Assembly (NCBI GenBank): GCA_048267245.1
Contig: JBLWXV010000002.1
Coordinates: 1,116,001-1,180,000 of the forward strand
From: JBLWXV01 sp048267245
Lineage (GTDB): Bacteria > Bdellovibrionota > Bacteriovoracia > Bacteriovoracales > Bacteriovoracaceae
DNA: 64,000 nucleotides
Direction: 5' to 3'
Shown: positions 60,293 through 64,000 of the stretch, in pieces
How positions within the stretch are numbered: position 1 is the first letter of the stretch
Layout: the number at the start of each line of letters is the position of its first letter
Made by a program: the position numbers and the translations under genes
The notes under the pieces: generated by a model
Seen by the model: only the letters and a program-made list of their open reading frames with translations
Told to the model about the DNA's origin: nothing
Databases searched by the model: none

Positions 60293-63200
60293 TTAAGAAA
60301 ACAAGAAGTTTAGATCTTTGAGAGACATCTGTTTGAGAGTCACTCCATCAGTGGATTCAAGTTCCGAGGCAACCATGCGCTTTTCTTGTTGAAGCTGTAA
60401 GACCTTCTCTTCAATCGTGCCACGAGTGACTATTCGGTAGGCAAAGACCGCTTGTTTTTGTCCGATTCTGTGAATGCGGTCAATCGCTTGAGCTTCAACT
60501 GCAGGGTTCCACCATGGGTCCATCAAAAAGACATAGCTTGCCTCAGTGAGATTGAGACCAAATCCACCGGCCTTGAGTGAAATTAAGAAGACGGTGCACT
60601 CGGGGTCCTCTTTGAAAGCGTTGATGGCCTCTTCGCGGTTATTTGTGGAGCCATCGAGATAGCTCGATTTAATGTGGTGGGCATCCAGTTTTTTGCGAAT
60701 CAATTTCAAGTGAGAAGTGAATTGGCTAAAGATTAGAGCGCGCGCTCCACTGGCCTTAATATCTAATAATTTGTGAATGAGCACTTCATGTTTGGCGGCA
60801 CTAGAGTGGCCTAAGTGAGGGTCAACCAAGAGTGGATCGCAGGCCGCCTGGCGCAAGCGCAACATTGCCTCGAGAACGTGGACGTTGGCCTTGGCGCTCT
60901 CGCCTTCGAGTTCATTGCCAATCGAAGCTTTGTAGCTGGCATGAAGTCCAGCGTAGAAGCGTTTTTGGTCCTCTTCCATCTCACAGTAGAGGATGCTCTC
61001 GGTTTTTGAAGGAAGATCGCTTAACACTTCTGACTTGGTTCTTCTTAGGATAAAAGGTCTGAGAGCTCCGAGAATATTCTTAGTCACATCCTCATTGCCT
61101 TTGAGAAGAGTTTGCTTAATCACTCGGTGGCCAAAGACTGACGGAAGAAGAAAGTGAAAGAGACTATATAGTTCATCTAGGCCGTTCTCGATGGGGGTGC
61201 CGGTAATCGCGAGGCGCCCTCTAGCATTGAGTTCACGCACTGCCTTGGCACTTTGGCTTTGATCGTTTTTAATCGCCTGGGCCTCATCAAGAATAGTGTA
61301 GTCAAAGGGAATCTTTGAGAGCTCGTCAATATCCTGTCTCACAAGACCATAGGTTGTGAGCACTACATCAGGTGCGCTCGCGCCCTTGAGCTCTTCGCGC
61401 ATGGCTTCGCGCTCACTGGGTTTGCCTTCGTAGGACCACACACTCATACTTGGTGCGAAGCTTTGGGCCTCGGCACGCCAATTGGGCATTAAGCTCTTGG
61501 GAAGTACCACCAGGGTAGGGAGTTTATTGCGTCCTTTTAAAAGTTCAATGCGTCTAGACTCAAGAAGCGCCAGCACTTGCACCGTCTTACCAAGACCCAT
61601 ATCATCGGCAAGGCAGCCCCCAAGACCTAGGTGGGAGATAAATTGCATCCACTTGAGCCCTACTTTTTGATAGGGGCGAAGCTCTGCTTTAAAAGAATTG
61701 GGAAGAATCACTTCGCTAGAGTCGCGCCACTTTTTAAGGCGCTCTCTGAGTTCGCCTAGATTGTGATCGATCTTTACTCCGGGCATCTCTTCAAGCAGAA
61801 GATCGATAAAGGGAATATTCTTCTTATCTAGTTTAAAATGGTCGCCACTTGCAGTTCCTAGTTGGGCCATGGCGAGCTGCTTTCTAAGCCACTCTTCAGG
61901 AACTAATCCCATAGAGCCATCGGCCAGGGTGATAAACTTTCCTTCTTTAAGTTTTGCTAGCAGGGTGGGCAGATCAAAGACTTCGCCTTCAAATTCGAGT
62001 TCACCTTGAAATTCAATCCAGTCTTCAAAAGTTTTAAGTCTCGACTCGCGCCTGGTGGGGGCGATAATTTTCGTTTCACTTTTATGGCCAGAGTGACCTT
62101 TGACAATCCAGCCGCTCCTAGTAAGTTTTGATACCACATCAATAAAGGCTTCAAAGCGAATTGTCAGTGGAGCATCTACCTCCCTTGGTAGGAGAGTAAT
62201 GGCGGGGTCACTGGTTAGCTCCTCCATCAAGCTCGCCTCGCGGTCGAGGTTTCTCATGAAGGAGTAGCCTTCTTTAATGCGAATTGGCAGTGCTTCAGCA
62301 CTAAGAGCGATCATTTCCACGCCCTGATACTCCATGCGAACCTTTGCTGCGAGGAGGGTTTGAAGGCCACTGTGAGAGAGTTCTACTTTGAGGGTAGGAG
62401 TAGGATTGAGAATGCGAAGCTTAATGCCAAGTGAGCTCTCACTCTTTGTTTGTTCAGTAGTGCCAGTCTCACTTTCAGAGTCGAGGTCTCCGGCAATATT
62501 TTGAGCGCCAACACTTTCAATTAAGAACTTGCGCAAATCCTCGCGGGCTTCCTCACTGTCTTCAAATTTCAGCGCATTGGTCTTCTTTTCCATTAGACCT
62601 GTAAAGAAAGGCCCAAGTCCATATGTATTCAGGCGGCAAAGTTGATTGCCGGCCACAATGAGCCCTGCCCACCAAAGGGGTTTGGTTTGATTGTGTAAGA
62701 GCACGATCTGATTGCTGGCAAATTCTCCGCGTAGGTACCAGTGGTTGTCGCTCTTTTCTACTTTGATGCGCGCTCTAAAATATTTCTTAGAGCGCCACAC
62801 GAGAGAGACAGGTTTGCCATCTTCCCCGGAGATAAAGAGGCGACCCTTCTCACTGAGCATTGTAAAGACCATATCAAAGAGTGCTGGGGGCACCTCGGCG
62901 ATACTCTGCTTGGCGCGTGAATTGGCCCGCATGGTGGCGTTGGGATTATCCCAATAGGTCATCTTGCGAAGAAGTTCTGCAAGGGCAATATCAGAGGGGT
63001 CACTCAATTCAGTGAGACGCTCTTTAGTAGCATTAAACGCCTTGGGGACTCCCCAGTCATCACTGCCGCTCTTGCGCTCGCGCGTGTGCATAATTAAGTG
63101 AATATTATTTTCACTGGCCTCTTTGAGGACGAGCTCAAACCAGAGTTGGTTTTCCTTTACTCCTAGCGAGCGCTCACTCGTCTCAATGGCGCGTGAGCGG

Positions 63201-63661
63201 GCGAGGGAGCGAGCTAGTAGATGGAGGTGTGAGTTGTGGTAGGGCGCCTTTGGAGCGATCTTCTGCGGTGTACTTGCACTGGCCTTTTCACTGAGAGCAA
63301 GGGAGTCGGTGTCGCCACTTTCTCCAAGCACAATATCCACTTTCGATGTCAGAGGAGTGCCGTGAGAAAATGAGCGCCCATCTACGCTTAAAATACTGGC
63401 CCACAGGTGTTTGCAAAGCCCTTTAAATTTAAAGTGAGTGCAGTCGCAACTCACTAGGAGTGAGCGGTGATCGCGAATTTGAATCCAGCTAAGGGCGCTG
63501 TGAATCTTCGAGCTACCCTCAGTCGTCATGATGCGCGCACCCTCGGGGTTCATCTCATAGACTTGCACCTGACCCAGGCCAATTAAGGACGCACCGAGCT
63601 CTCGCATATGAGGCTCAAAATGGTGCATGACTTTGGAAGAAAATTCGCTCGCTGACATCAA
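60293..63661 (-). CDS. SNF2-family helicase-like ATPase with SWIM zinc finger
   Basis: This 1122-residue protein has a SWIM finger near the N-terminus (Cys72-x-Cys74 and Cys83-x-His85) and a long middle region. The SNF2 ATPase occupies the last 450 residues: Walker A in DDMGLGKTVQVL (about 685), DEAQAIKN (about 790), GTPIENGLDELYSL, and motif VI DRIHRIGQ. Bacterial relatives of RapA/HepA move along DNA or displace proteins such as RNA polymerase. It is a single-gene unit, divergent from the redoxin gene. I do not see other defence genes near it. Confidence 0.95.
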   Translation of the reverse strand: MMSASEFSSKVMHHFEPHMRELGASLIGLGQVQVYEMNPEGARIMTTEGSSKIHSALSWIQIRDHRSLLVSCDCTHFKFKGLCKHLWASILSVDGRSFSHGTPLTSKVDIVLGESGDTDSLALSEKASASTPQKIAPKAPYHNSHLHLLARSLARSRAIETSERSLGVKENQLWFELVLKEASENNIHLIMHTRERKSGSDDWGVPKAFNATKERLTELSDPSDIALAELLRKMTYWDNPNATMRANSRAKQSIAEVPPALFDMVFTMLSEKGRLFISGEDGKPVSLVWRSKKYFRARIKVEKSDNHWYLRGEFASNQIVLLHNQTKPLWWAGLIVAGNQLCRLNTYGLGPFFTGLMEKKTNALKFEDSEEAREDLRKFLIESVGAQNIAGDLDSESETGTTEQTKSESSLGIKLRILNPTPTLKVELSHSGLQTLLAAKVRMEYQGVEMIALSAEALPIRIKEGYSFMRNLDREASLMEELTSDPAITLLPREVDAPLTIRFEAFIDVVSKLTRSGWIVKGHSGHKSETKIIAPTRRESRLKTFEDWIEFQGELEFEGEVFDLPTLLAKLKEGKFITLADGSMGLVPEEWLRKQLAMAQLGTASGDHFKLDKKNIPFIDLLLEEMPGVKIDHNLGELRERLKKWRDSSEVILPNSFKAELRPYQKVGLKWMQFISHLGLGGCLADDMGLGKTVQVLALLESRRIELLKGRNKLPTLVVLPKSLMPNWRAEAQSFAPSMSVWSYEGKPSEREAMREELKGASAPDVVLTTYGLVRQDIDELSKIPFDYTILDEAQAIKNDQSQSAKAVRELNARGRLAITGTPIENGLDELYSLFHFLLPSVFGHRVIKQTLLKGNEDVTKNILGALRPFILRRTKSEVLSDLPSKTESILYCEMEEDQKRFYAGLHASYKASIGNELEGESAKANVHVLEAMLRLRQAACDPLLVDPHLGHSSAAKHEVLIHKLLDIKASGARALIFSQFTSHLKLIRKKLDAHHIKSSYLDGSTNNREEAINAFKEDPECTVFLISLKAGGFGLNLTEASYVFLMDPWWNPAVEAQAIDRIHRIGQKQAVFAYRIVTRGTIEEKVLQLQQEKRMVASELESTDGVTLKQMSLKDLNFLFS

Positions 63662-63713
63662 AATACTCTAGCACAAGATAAGACATCTGTAAGACGTGTT
63701 GTGCGTTGTGATA

Positions 63714-63728
63714 GCTGTAGTACAGCTG
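63714..63728. promoter_or_regulatory. Odd-centred inverted repeat between the SNF2 and redoxin genes
   Basis: AGCTGTA and TACAGCT form a perfect 7-bp inverted repeat around a single base, in the 108-base divergent intergenic region. It could be an operator for either gene; the core CTGTA/TACAG also occurs in the palindrome at 35500. Confidence 0.35.
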
Positions 63729-63769
63729 GGCATGGCACAATGAGGGTTCAATATTTTTTCGGAGTATCT

Positions 63770-64000
63770 ATGAAGTTACTAAGTATTCTTTGTTCATTTT
63801 CTCTTATGACCTCCCTCTCCCTTGGCGCCCAGACTCTCGATTCCCAACTCAAAGAGCGCCGTGAAATGGCCAAGGGCAGAAGTGAAGAAGTTCGCCGCGA
63901 TATGCTAGAAGGAGTAAAGCAGTTGAGAGATCAAAGGCTTCACGAGCGCGCATTAAAAATGAAGGGAAAGAAAGTGCCAACCATTGCCTTTAAGCTTGAA
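63770..64000 (+). CDS. Periplasmic peroxiredoxin-like protein, 5' part only
   Basis: The frame opens with an ATG after GGAG and is cut by the right edge after 77 codons. It encodes a Sec signal peptide (ILCSFSLMTSLSLGA) and then a charged helix with the pattern LKERREMAKG and ERALKMKGKKVPTIAFKL. This is how many AhpC/TSA-type redoxins begin, just before their thioredoxin fold. The active-site cysteine would lie beyond the window, so the call is tentative. Confidence 0.6.
   Translation, partial: MKLLSILCSFSLMTSLSLGAQTLDSQLKERREMAKGRSEEVRRDMLEGVKQLRDQRLHERALKMKGKKVPTIAFKLE

Noticed and set aside
60293..63661. SNF2 ATPase as part of a DISARM or other anti-phage island
   Set aside because: No methyltransferase, DUF1998, nuclease or other defence partner lies next to it on the visible side; the SWIM-SNF2 form also occurs as a housekeeping protein.
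1..64000. CRISPR arrays, tRNA, rRNA, IS elements or riboswitches
   Set aside because: Reading both strands I saw no regularly spaced repeats, tRNA-like T-loops outside coding frames, transposase frames or known riboswitch cores.

Overview
This is a chromosomal window from a Gram-negative (diderm) bacterium of moderate G+C. Diderm signs are Tat- and Sec-exported periplasmic proteins, about ten predicted lipoproteins, a LolD-type ABC ATPase with an FtsX-type permease, an OmpA-like protein and MoxR-DUF58-TgpA. The many secreted proteases and hydrolases, solitary substrate-binding proteins and the mix of families resemble Bdellovibrionota (Bacteriovorax-like) or other former Deltaproteobacteria. 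That placement is inference, because no rRNA or tRNA gene is visible. Genes are dense, often joined by 4-base ATGA/GTGA overlaps, and there is no IS element, phage module or CRISPR array.

Layout. 0-3.2 kb: a solitary branched-chain-amino-acid-type binding protein coupled to a histidine kinase cut by the left edge, then a scramblase-like protein. 3.2-8.4 kb: a complete AapJQMP general L-amino-acid ABC transporter with a glycerophosphodiesterase lipoprotein at its end. 8.4-15.9 kb: LysR regulator, Bpt leucyltransferase, HiPIP, AlkB, a four-gene run (endonuclease I, lipoprotein, SRPBCC, DTW-type tRNA enzyme), FabH and an unknown Cys-containing protein. 16-22.6 kb: a kexin-like S8 protease lipoprotein with a separate propeptide-like partner, an aldo/keto reductase, a VC0807-type membrane protein and a second S8 protease that keeps its prodomain. 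22.6-29.6 kb: ZIP transporter, tail-anchored thioredoxin, OmpA-like coiled-coil protein, VxrAB-like two-component system, DsbA-like lipoprotein and MATE exporter.

29.8-43.7 kb: a lipoprotein with IucA/IucC-like motifs, a pair of orphan binding proteins, a sulfatase-fold protein whose catalytic residues are replaced, DNA photolyase, PilZ membrane protein, lytic transglycosylase, DUF3445 haem-type demethylase, pyroglutamyl peptidase, HAD phosphatase, TIGR01777 epimerase, CarH/LitR-like MerR regulator and glutathione peroxidase. Matching 11-bp direct repeats before the photolyase and in the epimerase/MerR intergenic region suggest a small light- or oxidative-stress regulon.

43.7-51.5 kb: MoxR-DUF58-TgpA followed by TesA-YbbA-YbbP. 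51.5-60.1 kb: mostly exported proteins (papain-like and transglutaminase-like folds, M14 carboxypeptidase, alpha/beta hydrolase lipoprotein) plus an HNH nuclease. 60.3-64 kb: a SWIM-SNF2 helicase-like ATPase and the beginning of a periplasmic redoxin-like gene cut by the right edge.

No single large, clearly new system such as a defence island or secretion cluster was found. The strongest leads are the pseudo-sulfatase, the split protease/propeptide operon, the candidate MerR operators and the IucA/IucC-like lipoprotein.
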